Part shown: positions 24,807 through 34,673 of the stretch, piece by piece
Position numbering within the stretch: position 1 is the first letter of the stretch
Layout: each line of letters starts with the position of its first letter
NCBI RefSeq assembly: GCF_014647495.1
Contig: NZ_BMPH01000003.1
Location: 1-64,000, forward strand
Source of the DNA: Glutamicibacter protophormiae
Lineage (GTDB): Bacteria > Actinomycetota > Actinomycetes > Actinomycetales > Micrococcaceae
DNA: 64,000 nt
Direction of reading: 5' to 3'
Notes under the pieces: model-generated
Seen by the model: the letters and a program-made list of their open reading frames with translations, nothing else
Databases searched by the model: none
Told to the model about the DNA's origin: nothing
Translations under genes and position numbers: made by a program

Positions 24807-25643
24807 GTGATACCAACCAGCGTGGAAATTCTGAGCAAGAACGCCGGCGCCCTGCGCGTGGCTTCGGTCAATGTCAACGGCATTCGCGCCGCCTACCGCA
24901 AGAACATGGCAGATTGGGTCGCCGCCCGAGACGTCGACATCCTGTGCCTGCAGGAAGTGCGCGCACCGGACAAGGTGCTGCGCGAACTGATCGGCGAGGG
25001 TTGGCACATCCTGCATGCCGAGGCCAAGGACAAGGGGCGTGCCGGCGTGGCAGTGCTCTCCCGCACCGAGCCGGTGGCCGTGCGAGAGAACATCGGCGAC
25101 GAGTACTTCGCCGAATCCGGACGCTGGGTGGAAGCGGACTTCGAGGTCAACGGGGAAACCTTCACCGTGGTCTCCTGCTACGTGCACTCGGGCGAGCTGG
25201 GCACCCAGAAGCAGGATGACAAGTACCGTTTCCTGCAGCGCATGACCGAGCACCTGCCGGCACTGGCGGCGGAAAAGGACCATGTGCTGGTGGTGGGCGA
25301 CTTGAACGTCGTGCACACCGAGAAGGACATCAAGAACTGGAAGCCGAACCACAACAAGCGCGCCGGCGTGATGGATGAGGAGATCGCCTACTTCGACGGC
25401 TTCTTCTCTTCGGTGGGGTACAAGGACGTGGCCCGGGAGCTGGCCGGCGACGCGCAAGGCCCCTACACCTGGTGGTCCTACCGCGGGCAGGCCTTCGACA
25501 ACGACGCCGGTTGGCGCATCGACTACCACATGGCCACCCCGTCGCTGGCGGACAAGGCCATCAAGTCCCATGTTGACCGCGCTTCAGGCTACGACCTGCG
25601 CTTCTCCGACCACGCACCGCTGGTCGTCGACTACCAGTTTTAA
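24807..25643 (+). CDS. xth: exodeoxyribonuclease III / AP endonuclease
   Basis: The 278-residue member of the ExoIII/APE1 family acts at abasic sites in base-excision repair. Visible motifs are VASVNVNGIRAAYRK (metal-binding Asn), CLQEVRAPD (catalytic Glu), VVSCYVHSG, VLVVGDLNVVH (Asp/Asn pair), and RIDYHMATPSLA followed by the C-terminal SDHAPLVVDY with the catalytic His. Length is normal. GTG 24807 lies 6 nt after a TAAGCT box, consistent with leaderless translation. trpS begins 9 bp downstream. Confidence 0.92.
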   Translation: MIPTSVEILSKNAGALRVASVNVNGIRAAYRKNMADWVAARDVDILCLQEVRAPDKVLRELIGEGWHILHAEAKDKGRAGVAVLSRTEPVAVRENIGDEYFAESGRWVEADFEVNGETFTVVSCYVHSGELGTQKQDDKYRFLQRMTEHLPALAAEKDHVLVVGDLNVVHTEKDIKNWKPNHNKRAGVMDEEIAYFDGFFSSVGYKDVARELAGDAQGPYTWWSYRGQAFDNDAGWRIDYHMATPSLADKAIKSHVDRASGYDLRFSDHAPLVVDYQF

Positions 25644-26663
<1,020 letters not shown>

Positions 26664-26664
26664 G

Positions 26665-27183
26665 ATGGATAACCTTGAACCCCGATTCACGCTGGGCGTG
26701 GTGATCCCGGTGCCGCAGCCGCAGCGGGAAACCCTGCGCGCCTGGCGCCGGGAGTTTGGGGGAGCGGACACCGAGGCGATCGCTCCGCACATTACGTTGG
26801 TGTCCGGGTCCTACCTGAACACCTGGGAGAAGGCCGTCGCGCAGGTGCGCCAGGTGGCCAGTTCAGCCGCGAGCTTCACCGTGCAGCTGGGCCCGGCGCG
26901 CACCTTCCGTCCGGCCAGCGAGGTGGTCTACCTGCCGCTGCTGGCCGGGGCGGAGGAATGCTGGACGCTGCACCGCGCGCTGCTATCCGACGCGCTGCGC
27001 CACGAGTCGGGCTTCGCCTACCATCCGCACCTGACCATCGCGCAGAATGTACCTGCGGAGAGGCTGGATGCCGCGCAGGCCGCGCTGCACAGGATCGACC
27101 TGTCTTTCGCCGTGGAATCGATCCAGCTCTTCGACACCCGACGTGGCCAGTGGAGCCTGAGCGAGGAAATCACGCTGGGCTGA
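26665..27183 (+). CDS. 2'-5' RNA ligase family (2H phosphoesterase) protein
   Basis: The 172-residue protein has two H-x-T/S motifs, HITLVSG (about 43-49) and HLTIAQN (about 122-128), that mark the 2H phosphoesterase superfamily. Members act on cyclic or 2'-5' linked phosphodiesters in RNA or cofactors; the physiological role here is unknown. The ATG begins 1 nt after the trpS stop. The terminator at 27199-27233 ends the unit. Confidence 0.85.
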   Translation: MDNLEPRFTLGVVIPVPQPQRETLRAWRREFGGADTEAIAPHITLVSGSYLNTWEKAVAQVRQVASSAASFTVQLGPARTFRPASEVVYLPLLAGAEECWTLHRALLSDALRHESGFAYHPHLTIAQNVPAERLDAAQAALHRIDLSFAVESIQLFDTRRGQWSLSEEITLG

Positions 27184-27198
27184 TAACCCAGCCGCAAT

Positions 27199-27233
27199 AG
27201 GAAAACGCCAGCCCTTTGGGCTGGCGTTTTCCT
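27199..27233. terminator. bidirectional intrinsic terminator
   Basis: AGGAAAACGCCAGCCC pairs with GGGCTGGCGTTTTCCT around a three-base loop. The A-run and T-run let it serve both the plus-strand trpS unit and the minus-strand gene at 27265. Confidence 0.85.
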
Positions 27234-27264
27234 GTTTGCGCCTGCTGTGCGGCTGCGTTTGCGG

Positions 27265-27678
27265 TTAGGCCGTCTGAGCGGCCTTTCCGGCTTGGCTCAG
27301 TGCCTGGGCCCGCAGGATTTCGAATTCGTCGGCGTTGATGGTGCCGGCATCGAACAGGGCCTTGGCCTTGACGATCTCGTCGCTGGGGCTGACCTGTGCA
27401 ACGGTGCGGATGTAGTCCTCAACGGCGTTGGCATTGCCTACCGCGGCCTTGTGGGTTCGCTCAGCCATGCCCTGGCCACGGGCGATGAGGTAGACCAATG
27501 AAGTGATGAACGGGACGAAGATCAACAGCACGAGCCACAGCGCCTTCCACCAGCCGTTCAGCTCGCGGTCGCGGAAGAGGTCGCTAACGATCGAGAACAG
27601 CGCGATCAGATACGCGACGAAAACAAAGGCTGAAACAATTACCCAGATGATGTTCCAGAGTGAATTCCAGAAATCCAT
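27265..27678 (-). CDS. PLDc_N/SHOCT domain membrane protein
   Basis: The 137-residue protein has two membrane helices (about 8-32 and 43-66) with the spacing and aromatic pattern of the phospholipase D-nuclease N-terminal domain (DRELNGWWKALWLVLLIFVP), then a C-terminal SHOCT motif (EIVKAKALFDAGTINADEFE). SHOCT domains promote oligomerisation. The function is unknown. It is a stand-alone gene with its own terminator. Confidence 0.75.
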   Translation of the reverse strand: MDFWNSLWNIIWVIVSAFVFVAYLIALFSIVSDLFRDRELNGWWKALWLVLLIFVPFITSLVYLIARGQGMAERTHKAAVGNANAVEDYIRTVAQVSPSDEIVKAKALFDAGTINADEFEILRAQALSQAGKAAQTA

Positions 27679-27854
27679 GACTTAGTCCTTAGAAGGTAGA
27701 TACCTGCTTGACCTGAAAATTCGATGATCGAAATTTCAGCAATAAACTTTCCCTATTCCAGAATGACCTTCCTTTCAAGGGAAGGCAATGAACTTTTGCA
27801 ACGTCGCCGAAAATTCACCAATTGGTGATGAGTGGGCGGCGGCTGGCCTTGAAG

Positions 27855-28256
27855 CTATTTTTGTCCTCTCGCTGCATCGCGTTGGGCAATTCGCTTTTTC
27901 AAGAAAATGAGCGGCAGCAGCCAGCTGCCCAGCGTCGTGGTCGCCCAGACAATCAACGCAGCAAGAATCCAGGTGGTGAATCCATTGATGGTCAATCCAT
28001 CGGGGAACAAGCTTGCGACAAAGAGCGCAGCCAGGGTGGAAATCAAGCCGAAACCGCCGATGGCCGCGGGAACATAGCGATTGGTCATGCGGAAGATGAA
28101 TGGACCGAGCAGCGATTGGGCGAAAGCGAAAACAAGTACCGCCACCAGGAATCCTTGCGGTGCCAGATGGAAATCATCGAGCAGCCACATGCCTACCAGC
28201 AGTCCCAGTGCCGAAGTGGCCACATAGATTGCCGCGCGGATCAGAAAAATAATCAT
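27855..28256 (-). CDS. phage holin-like four-helix membrane protein
   Basis: The 133-residue hydrophobic protein has four predicted helices and resembles the Phage_holin_4_2/YvlD family (LVGMWLLDDFHL, GFLVAVLVFAFAQSLLGPFI). These are usually chromosomal proteins not tied to a prophage. No phage gene is near. The function is unknown. Confidence 0.72.
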   Translation of the reverse strand: MIIFLIRAAIYVATSALGLLVGMWLLDDFHLAPQGFLVAVLVFAFAQSLLGPFIFRMTNRYVPAAIGGFGLISTLAALFVASLFPDGLTINGFTTWILAALIVWATTTLGSWLLPLIFLKKRIAQRDAARGQK

Positions 28257-28322
28257 CAGAACTACTCCTTGGTCGGTACAGTAATTATCGAGGAAGTTAA
28301 CACAACCATCACCGCTTCACTT

Positions 28323-30029
28323 TCATGATCGTTGCCAGACTTCGGCAAAAGCAATGGCTTCGCTCAGGGATTCTCCGACGTGTTCCCGGGCCAAGAAAAT
28401 GTGCTCCCGGCCCAAGGCGCTGATGGCCCCGGTCGTGACGAACTGCTCGAAGGCCCGTTGGCTGAGTCCGGACAAGAGCAGGGTTCCGCCGGCCTCGGAG
28501 AGTTTTCTCGCGTAGGACTCCAAGGTCCGGATGAATGTACTGCCGAGGTCTTCCTTGCCGCGCAGTCGAATCACGACCACTGCGCGTTCGCAACGGGTGG
28601 GAATCTCCGGAAGCTGCTTCTCGAAGACGGGCGCCGCGGCAAAGAACAAACTTCCATAGGGAACCAGGACGACCAGATCCCCGGCCGCCAAAGTGGCCGG
28701 AGGCGCAGCTTCACGAGGAAGAACCGTGCCGCTATCGAAGATCCAGCGTTTCACGACGGTCCGGTTGGCCTGCCGGGAAATATGCAGGATGATGGCCAAG
28801 CCCACGCCGGTAAGTACCGAGTACTGCAGCGGGATGAGCAGGGTCAGCACAAACGTCACGGCGATCACCGCTGCCTGGATGGGCCCCGTGCGCCACACCA
28901 TGAGCATGTCGTGGATCTTCAGGGTCCGGAATCCCACCAGCATGAGCAATCCCGCAAGGGCCGGCATGGCGACCAGCCCGATGACTGGTCCGAGCGCCAG
29001 GATCGTCACGGCGATGACCGCCGCCGCGACGAGGTTGGCCAGAGCCGACTTCGAACCCGCGGCCCGCACGAGCGAGGTGGCGGACATGGAACCGCCGACC
29101 GGCATTCCCTGGAACATGCTTGCGGCCAGGTTGGCGACTCCTTGTCCCCGGAAATCCGCAGAGGGGTCGGGAAAGCGCCCGTCAGGATTGGCGATGCTTC
29201 CGCTGATTCCCGCTCCCTGGACCAGTCCGACCAGCGCCAGTGACAGGGCGGGCAGGACCAGTTCCGGGACGAGTGAGATATCCGGCAGGCTCAGGCCGGG
29301 CAGGGTGTTCGGAACTGTCGCCAGCGAATTCAGCTGCAGCACGGGTTCAGCAAAGGGCAACAGCGCCAGCGCTGCGGCCAAGGCGGACCCGATGATCACC
29401 GTGACAACCATGGACATTGCTCCCAAGGCAGTGCGTTCTAGCCACAGCACCAGCAGGATTGTGATCCCTCCGACCAAGCATGCCGACCAGCTGAGCTGCA
29501 CCACGTGCAGCACGGTGTCCAGCGCCCGGCTTAATCTGTTGTCGCCCTGGCTGTCGTAGCCGGTGAAGTTGTCCAGCTGCCCGAGCATGATGTTTAGCGC
29601 GACCGCGTTGATAAAGCCGATGAGTACCGCGGTGGGTATGTATCTAACCAGTGATCCCAACCGGGCCAGTCCCAGTCCCAGCATGACCAGTCCCGAGAGC
29701 AGGGCCAAGGTCGCCAGCACCGCTGAGGATTGCTCCGGGTCGTGCGCTTGGGGGACATCCGAGACCACCACCGCCATTGCGCCTGTGACTTGAACCGACA
29801 TGAAGACCGATCCAGTGGCGAGGGCGCCTCCGGCAGTGCCCAGCAAATAACCGTAAAGTCCATGGACCGGATTCACTCCTGCCAGGAGACCGGCGGCCAG
29901 CCCGTCCGGAACACTATGCATGCCAAGTGCCAGACCGGCCTTCACGTCATGCCTGACGGTGGTTCGGTTGCCGAAGCGCCTGAGGTAGTTGCGCAAGCTG
30001 CCTGGGGCTGGGTTGCTGTCCCGTTTCAT
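28323..30029 (-). CDS. SulP-family anion transporter with STAS domain
   Basis: The 568-residue protein has a membrane domain of 10-14 helices (about 25-420) and a C-terminal STAS domain (about 440-560). SulP landmarks are visible: DVKAGLALGMHSVPDGLAAG near the start, VNPVHGLYGYLLGTAGGAL, and QGMPVGGSMSATSLVRAAGS. Family substrates include sulfate, bicarbonate and dicarboxylates. ATG 30029 overlaps the stop of the upstream GAP-family gene (ATGA), so translation is coupled; an in-frame extension upstream was discarded for that reason. Confidence 0.88.
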   Translation of the reverse strand: MKRDSNPAPGSLRNYLRRFGNRTTVRHDVKAGLALGMHSVPDGLAAGLLAGVNPVHGLYGYLLGTAGGALATGSVFMSVQVTGAMAVVVSDVPQAHDPEQSSAVLATLALLSGLVMLGLGLARLGSLVRYIPTAVLIGFINAVALNIMLGQLDNFTGYDSQGDNRLSRALDTVLHVVQLSWSACLVGGITILLVLWLERTALGAMSMVVTVIIGSALAAALALLPFAEPVLQLNSLATVPNTLPGLSLPDISLVPELVLPALSLALVGLVQGAGISGSIANPDGRFPDPSADFRGQGVANLAASMFQGMPVGGSMSATSLVRAAGSKSALANLVAAAVIAVTILALGPVIGLVAMPALAGLLMLVGFRTLKIHDMLMVWRTGPIQAAVIAVTFVLTLLIPLQYSVLTGVGLAIILHISRQANRTVVKRWIFDSGTVLPREAAPPATLAAGDLVVLVPYGSLFFAAAPVFEKQLPEIPTRCERAVVVIRLRGKEDLGSTFIRTLESYARKLSEAGGTLLLSGLSQRAFEQFVTTGAISALGREHIFLAREHVGESLSEAIAFAEVWQRS

Positions 30030-30742
30030 GCCAACAGCTCGATTGCGTTGCGGTACTGCCCGAAGGCGGTCATCGCCAGGAAGACCGCGCCGAGCGTGCC
30101 GTTGTGCACGACGATCCATGCACGCAGTTTCAGCAGCCCCGGTTCAGCGCGGTTCCGGTCTTTGAAATGCCAGAACACAGGCAGCGCCATGGGGACAATG
30201 CACAGGACCAGGAACCAGGCCAGGACTATTGCCGAGGGCCCCGCCGGAACGTGGGCCAGCTCGATTTCCAGTGGTGCGGCAATGGCGCAGGAAACATTGA
30301 TCGGGTTGAAAAGGAAGATGCCGGCGCCCAGCTGCACGGACCGTGCTGGGTTGAATTTGTCGATCTGCTGGTACCACGGCGGCAGCTGGGGAATCGAATC
30401 AAGCACATCCTGCGGCGTCGCCGCGGCAAACATGTGGGTAAGCTTTCTGGGGGAGCGGCTGTAGGTGTACCAGGCGCCGATGAACATCACGGTGCCCAGC
30501 ACGAGCCGCGTGATTGCGACCCAACGCCACGAATGGGCCTCGGAATTCGGTGCGAGCCCATTGAATACCAGATAGGAAACCACCGTGACCGCGATGACCG
30601 CCGCGCTCCAACCAAGCAGGTACATGAGCCCATTGAGGCGCGGCCGGCGGGAAAACAGCACAGCCAGCAACGCCAAGACGGCCAGGGGGCTCGCGATGAG
30701 TCCAAACATGATGGGCAATAGGTCCCAGATGAGCTTAAACAC
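30026..30742 (-). CDS. GAP-family membrane protein coupled to SulP
   Basis: The product (238 residues) has six predicted helices and the family opening LIWDLLPIMFGLIASPLAVL. Its middle holds a polar loop (LTHMFAAATPQDVLDSIPQL) and FNPINVSCAIAAPL. GTG 30742 has GGAG 5 nt upstream and is the preferred start; a long N-terminal extension to 30913 reads as Cys/Arg-rich noise. It is the first gene of a two-gene operon with SulP, so it may be an accessory membrane subunit or a second transporter for the same solute; this is an inference. Confidence 0.7.
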   Translation of the reverse strand: MFKLIWDLLPIMFGLIASPLAVLALLAVLFSRRPRLNGLMYLLGWSAAVIAVTVVSYLVFNGLAPNSEAHSWRWVAITRLVLGTVMFIGAWYTYSRSPRKLTHMFAAATPQDVLDSIPQLPPWYQQIDKFNPARSVQLGAGIFLFNPINVSCAIAAPLEIELAHVPAGPSAIVLAWFLVLCIVPMALPVFWHFKDRNRAEPGLLKLRAWIVVHNGTLGAVFLAMTAFGQYRNAIELLA

Positions 30743-30965
30743 CACGGCTCCAGGGGCCCGCACCGTGCTGGTGCGCCCGCTCCAAGCTCTTGGTCCGCAT
30801 GGCCCGCCGAACTCCTTGCAGCTAGCAGTTTCGGCCATGGGAACTGTTAACGCCCGGGCCCTTGATTCCATGGTCGTGGATGTTCGGCCTTCGTGGAAGG
30901 TGCATGGGCTCAAATCATCAGCAGTTGATGATTACGCAGGGGCAGTTGATGGGCAGGATTAGACC

Positions 30966-31970
30966 ATGTTCGAGAACAGCGGGTCCACCCCGTTTGCCGG
31001 CCGCTTGGGGTCGCGGCTTACGCTCACCGTCGATGAAAAACCGACCTGGGTACAGATCCCCGCCGGACGTTTTTCCATGGGTTCCTATGACTTCTACCCT
31101 GAAGAGGCTCCCGTGCATGAATGCCGGGTCGACTCGTTTCAGCTGACACGGGATCCGGTAACCAACGCGCAATTTGCCCATTTCGTTCGGGCCACGGGAT
31201 ATGTGACGGTCGCAGAGCGCGGTCTCAGCGAATCCCAATTTCCGCATCTGGATCCATTGCAGCGCCTGCCAGGTTCGTTGGTGTTCACTGAAACTTCCGG
31301 ACCGGTCGACCTGCGGGACTGGACGGCATGGTGGCGCTGGACCAGGGGGGCGCAGTGGCGCCATCCGTTGGGGGAGGGAAGCGGCCTTGCCGGCCGCGAG
31401 TCGCATCCGGTGGTGCAGGTGGCCTATGACGATGCCGTTGCCTATGCAGATTGGATCGGTGCGCGGCTTCCCAGCGAGGCGGAGCTGGAATACGCGGCCG
31501 GAGCGGGTCGTACTCCCGACCCCTACGCCTGGGGGCCGGAGCAGGATCTGGACGGTCGGCTCATGGCCAACACCTGGCGCGGTCGATTCCCCTATTTGAA
31601 CAAGGGCTGCAACGGGTGGGTCGGCACCTCCCCGGTTGGGGTTTTTCCGGCCAATGCCTTCGGGCTCAATGATGTCATCGGGAATGTCTGGGAATGGACC
31701 AGCGACCCCTACACCTCCTCCCACGCCGTCGCCGCTGAGGGCGAACCGTGCGGTGCAGGGCCTGGAGACGACGGTGCGGCCTGCCGATGCGCCCCGAAAG
31801 CAGTACCAGCGCGGGAGAGCGCTGCTCCTCGGGCTATCGTCCAGCGTGTCTTGAAAGGGGGATCGCACCTCTGCGCCCCCGAATACTGCCTGCGCTACCG
31901 GCCTGCCGCCCGGTCGCCGCAGTATGAAGACACTGCGACTTCGCATATCGGATTCCGCTGCGCCAGATAA
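30966..31970 (+). CDS. formylglycine-generating enzyme (SUMF1/EgtB-type)
   Basis: FGE oxidises a cysteine in type I sulfatases to formylglycine using oxygen and copper. The 334-residue product spans the FGE-sulfatase domain: WVQIPAGRFSMGS (about 28-40), RLPSEAELEYAAGAG (about 168-182), GNVWEWTSDPY, and the active-site GGSHLCAPEYCLRYRPAAR with Cys303 and Cys308 spaced as in known FGEs. The end SHIGFRC is typical. No sulfatase gene is in the window. It is divergent from the GAP-SulP operon. The paired cysteines favour true FGE over other family members. Confidence 0.9.
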   Translation: MFENSGSTPFAGRLGSRLTLTVDEKPTWVQIPAGRFSMGSYDFYPEEAPVHECRVDSFQLTRDPVTNAQFAHFVRATGYVTVAERGLSESQFPHLDPLQRLPGSLVFTETSGPVDLRDWTAWWRWTRGAQWRHPLGEGSGLAGRESHPVVQVAYDDAVAYADWIGARLPSEAELEYAAGAGRTPDPYAWGPEQDLDGRLMANTWRGRFPYLNKGCNGWVGTSPVGVFPANAFGLNDVIGNVWEWTSDPYTSSHAVAAEGEPCGAGPGDDGAACRCAPKAVPARESAAPRAIVQRVLKGGSHLCAPEYCLRYRPAARSPQYEDTATSHIGFRCAR

Positions 31971-32024
31971 GCGCAATATATGTACATCTCGAGTATAAAA
32001 GATGCCGGAAGCACTCCTTCCGTA

Positions 32025-32030
32025 TACGAT
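32025..32030 (+). promoter_or_regulatory. -10 box for the LAL regulator
   Basis: TACGAT lies 7 nt before ATG 32038, matching the leaderless TANNNT pattern repeated in this window. Confidence 0.45.
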
Positions 32031-32037
32031 TCCTTTT

Positions 32038-34665
32038 ATGGAGCAATCGCCGTCCCTTGAATGGGCTACGCCGCCATGGTTCCTGACCACTGCGCCCAAA
32101 CCGGCCGGTGCGATCATGGCAAGGACACGACTGCATGGCCTCCTCGAAGCCTGCATACACCGCAATGCGGTGACGCTTGTCAGTGCTCCGTCCGGATTCG
32201 GCAAATCGAGCGCGTTGTCCACTTGGGCAGCGCATCGAACTTCGCCCCTGGGCTGGCTCAGCCTGACATGGATGTCTTCGATTGATGAGCGGCGGTTCCT
32301 GGGCGGGATACTCGGAGCGCTGCAGCGGCTGCAGGGACAGCTGCGTCCGGCGGACCAAGAATTGCTGGGGCACCTGGCACCGGGCTCATTGAGCGCCGAC
32401 GATTTCCTGCATCAACTATGCCTGGCCGGCGCCCAGCTCTCCGAACCCGTGGTAATCGTGATCGACGACGCGCACCTGGTCGATGCCCAGAGCTTGCGCC
32501 GGATGGCAGGAATCCTGTCCATGCACTCGGGATTCAACCTGAGACTTGTGCTATCCGGCACCGACAACTTCGCCAAGCATTTCGCGGCAGAACTGCGCAA
32601 CGGCAACGCCGTGCTCATCGGCCCCGAGGAGTTGTCCTTTACCGGGGAAGAAGTGCAAGAACACTACGGACTGGCCCCGGAGCAGGCCGCCGAGGTGATT
32701 TCCGAATGCTCAGGGTGGCCCATTGCAGTCCACCTGTCCATGCTCGCACCGGAGCAATCCGCGAATACGCTGGACCTCATTTCAGCCTATCCCGCCGTGG
32801 AGAATTCCAGCGACGAACTCGTGCAGTACGTCCAGGAGGCAGTCCTGCGGCAGCTCCCGGAGACCCTGCAGCAGTTCGTGCTCGCCACAACGTCGTGCCT
32901 CCGTATTGATGCGGTTCTTGCGCAACGGCTCAGCGGAATGCCCGAGTCGACCGCCTTGCTGGAGGAGTGTGTTGCACGGGGACTGTTCCTCGAACGGTAT
33001 CTGGACCCCAATGCGGAAACTATGTACCGATGGTACGAGCCCTTCGCCAAGCTGTGCCAGATTTTGCTCAAACGGCTCGACCCCGCCAGATCCCGGGAAC
33101 TGAACAAGTCTGCTGCGTGCGCATTGCGCCACGAATACCCGTTGGACGCAATCCACCACGCGTTGGATGCCCGGGACAGCCGAACATGCCGGGACATCAT
33201 CCGAACGTATTTCTTGAGGATACTTTGCGAATCAGGGGCCAGGCTGCTGAATGCCGCATGCCTGCAACTTGAACAGCTGGAGCCGCTCGGCGCCGACTTG
33301 CTGATGATCCGCGCCTGCGCATTGGACGCGATGGGGGACGGCACCGGCGCAGCGGTTCTGCAGCGAACCGCCGCTTCGATGCAGGCGATGACGCCGAAAC
33401 AGGGCCCGCAGGAGCAAGCGATGGCCTTTTGCGGCTTGTTCCTGGCCCGCAGCTCGGAAGAACTCGGGCAGGCAGTTGATTGCGCCCGGGAGTTCCTGCC
33501 GAACAGCGACATTTCGCCGCAGGCTCGCGCCTACCAGCTGTTCTGCGTCGGGTGGAGCGAACTGCGGCTGCGAAGGAATACGGCTGATGCCGTACGCTTC
33601 CTGCGGTCCTCGATGAACGATGCAGAAGCCCTGAACCTGCCAGCCCTCAAACGGCTCAGCCAGTCCAATCTCGCGTTCGCCTTGAGCTTCGGAGGAGACT
33701 TCGTGTCCGCACGGCAGCTGACCCCGGAGCTGGCAACCGGTGATGGAGGCAGCGACCTGGGAGCCCACAATGTCGGCTGGAAATTCTACGACGGAGGCAT
33801 CACCGCGTTCACCCTGGTGTATCTCGACTTCTGGCAGGGCCGCACCGACGAATGCTCGGCACACCTGGCCGAATTATTCCGCCTCGGTGGCCACGGATCG
33901 TCCTATCTGGCGCTCGGGTGCGTCTTCAACGCGTTGCTGGTCGCAGCGACGGGGAACTCGGCACGGATTCAGCAGGCCGCTGAGCAGATGGAACGGGTCA
34001 GCAGCAACGACCAGCACGGCGTGCCATGGGGATCCTACAAGACCCTGGGCCAGGCGGCGCTGAAGTTCGCGGCCAATGACGTCGACGCCGCGCTGGCGTT
34101 GCTTGCACCGTACAAATATGAGCCGAACATCCCGGTGATGAGGGTCTGCGCGGCAGACATCTATCGGCGGGCCGGGAAGCTTGAAGAGGCATCGGCCTGG
34201 TTGTCCCAACTGAAGCCGCAGGAGATGGCCTCATATATCGCGGCCTACGCACTGGTCGTTTCGGCTGCCGTGGCGCGCGAGCGGGGCGAACGGCCCGCCG
34301 CCCACGAGCAACTTGAACGTGCGCTGGATATCGCGGCCCCCGCCGGGATCGCGCTTCCCTTCACCCCCACCGACGACGTCCTTCGCAGGTTGCTGACCGA
34401 GCACGCGGCCTGGGGCACCAAGCATGAAGGCTTCCTGGCACCGCGCATCGGCCAGCAAATGGGCATTTCCCGGACGGCACTCATCTGTGCGCAACTGTCG
34501 TCCCGCGAAAAGGAAATCTTCGGCTATCTCTGCACCACCATGACAGCCGAAGAAATCGCCGCGACGCTGTTCGTCTCGGTGAACACGGTCCGCACACACC
34601 AGCGTTCGATCTATCGAAAGCTTGGCGTCAACAGCAGGCGGGACGCGATCAAGCTGTCCGTGTGA
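32038..34665 (+). CDS. LuxR-family ATP-binding regulator (LAL/MalT type)
   Basis: The 875-residue protein has an N-terminal NTPase with Walker A SAPSGFGKSS (about 49-58) and a Walker B-like VVIVIDDAHLVD, a long helical TPR-like middle (about 330-790) and a C-terminal LuxR helix-turn-helix (LSSREKEIFGYL, EEIAATLFVSVNTVRTHQRS). LAL regulators activate transcription when ATP and an inducer bind. ATG 32038 was chosen over the in-frame ATG 32002 because TACGAT lies 7 nt upstream and the extra 12 residues overlap the promoter. FGE or SulP genes are possible targets by proximity. Confidence 0.87.
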   Translation: MEQSPSLEWATPPWFLTTAPKPAGAIMARTRLHGLLEACIHRNAVTLVSAPSGFGKSSALSTWAAHRTSPLGWLSLTWMSSIDERRFLGGILGALQRLQGQLRPADQELLGHLAPGSLSADDFLHQLCLAGAQLSEPVVIVIDDAHLVDAQSLRRMAGILSMHSGFNLRLVLSGTDNFAKHFAAELRNGNAVLIGPEELSFTGEEVQEHYGLAPEQAAEVISECSGWPIAVHLSMLAPEQSANTLDLISAYPAVENSSDELVQYVQEAVLRQLPETLQQFVLATTSCLRIDAVLAQRLSGMPESTALLEECVARGLFLERYLDPNAETMYRWYEPFAKLCQILLKRLDPARSRELNKSAACALRHEYPLDAIHHALDARDSRTCRDIIRTYFLRILCESGARLLNAACLQLEQLEPLGADLLMIRACALDAMGDGTGAAVLQRTAASMQAMTPKQGPQEQAMAFCGLFLARSSEELGQAVDCAREFLPNSDISPQARAYQLFCVGWSELRLRRNTADAVRFLRSSMNDAEALNLPALKRLSQSNLAFALSFGGDFVSARQLTPELATGDGGSDLGAHNVGWKFYDGGITAFTLVYLDFWQGRTDECSAHLAELFRLGGHGSSYLALGCVFNALLVAATGNSARIQQAAEQMERVSSNDQHGVPWGSYKTLGQAALKFAANDVDAALALLAPYKYEPNIPVMRVCAADIYRRAGKLEEASAWLSQLKPQEMASYIAAYALVVSAAVARERGERPAAHEQLERALDIAAPAGIALPFTPTDDVLRRLLTEHAAWGTKHEGFLAPRIGQQMGISRTALICAQLSSREKEIFGYLCTTMTAEEIAATLFVSVNTVRTHQRSIYRKLGVNSRRDAIKLSV

Positions 34666-34673
34666 ACCGGGCT

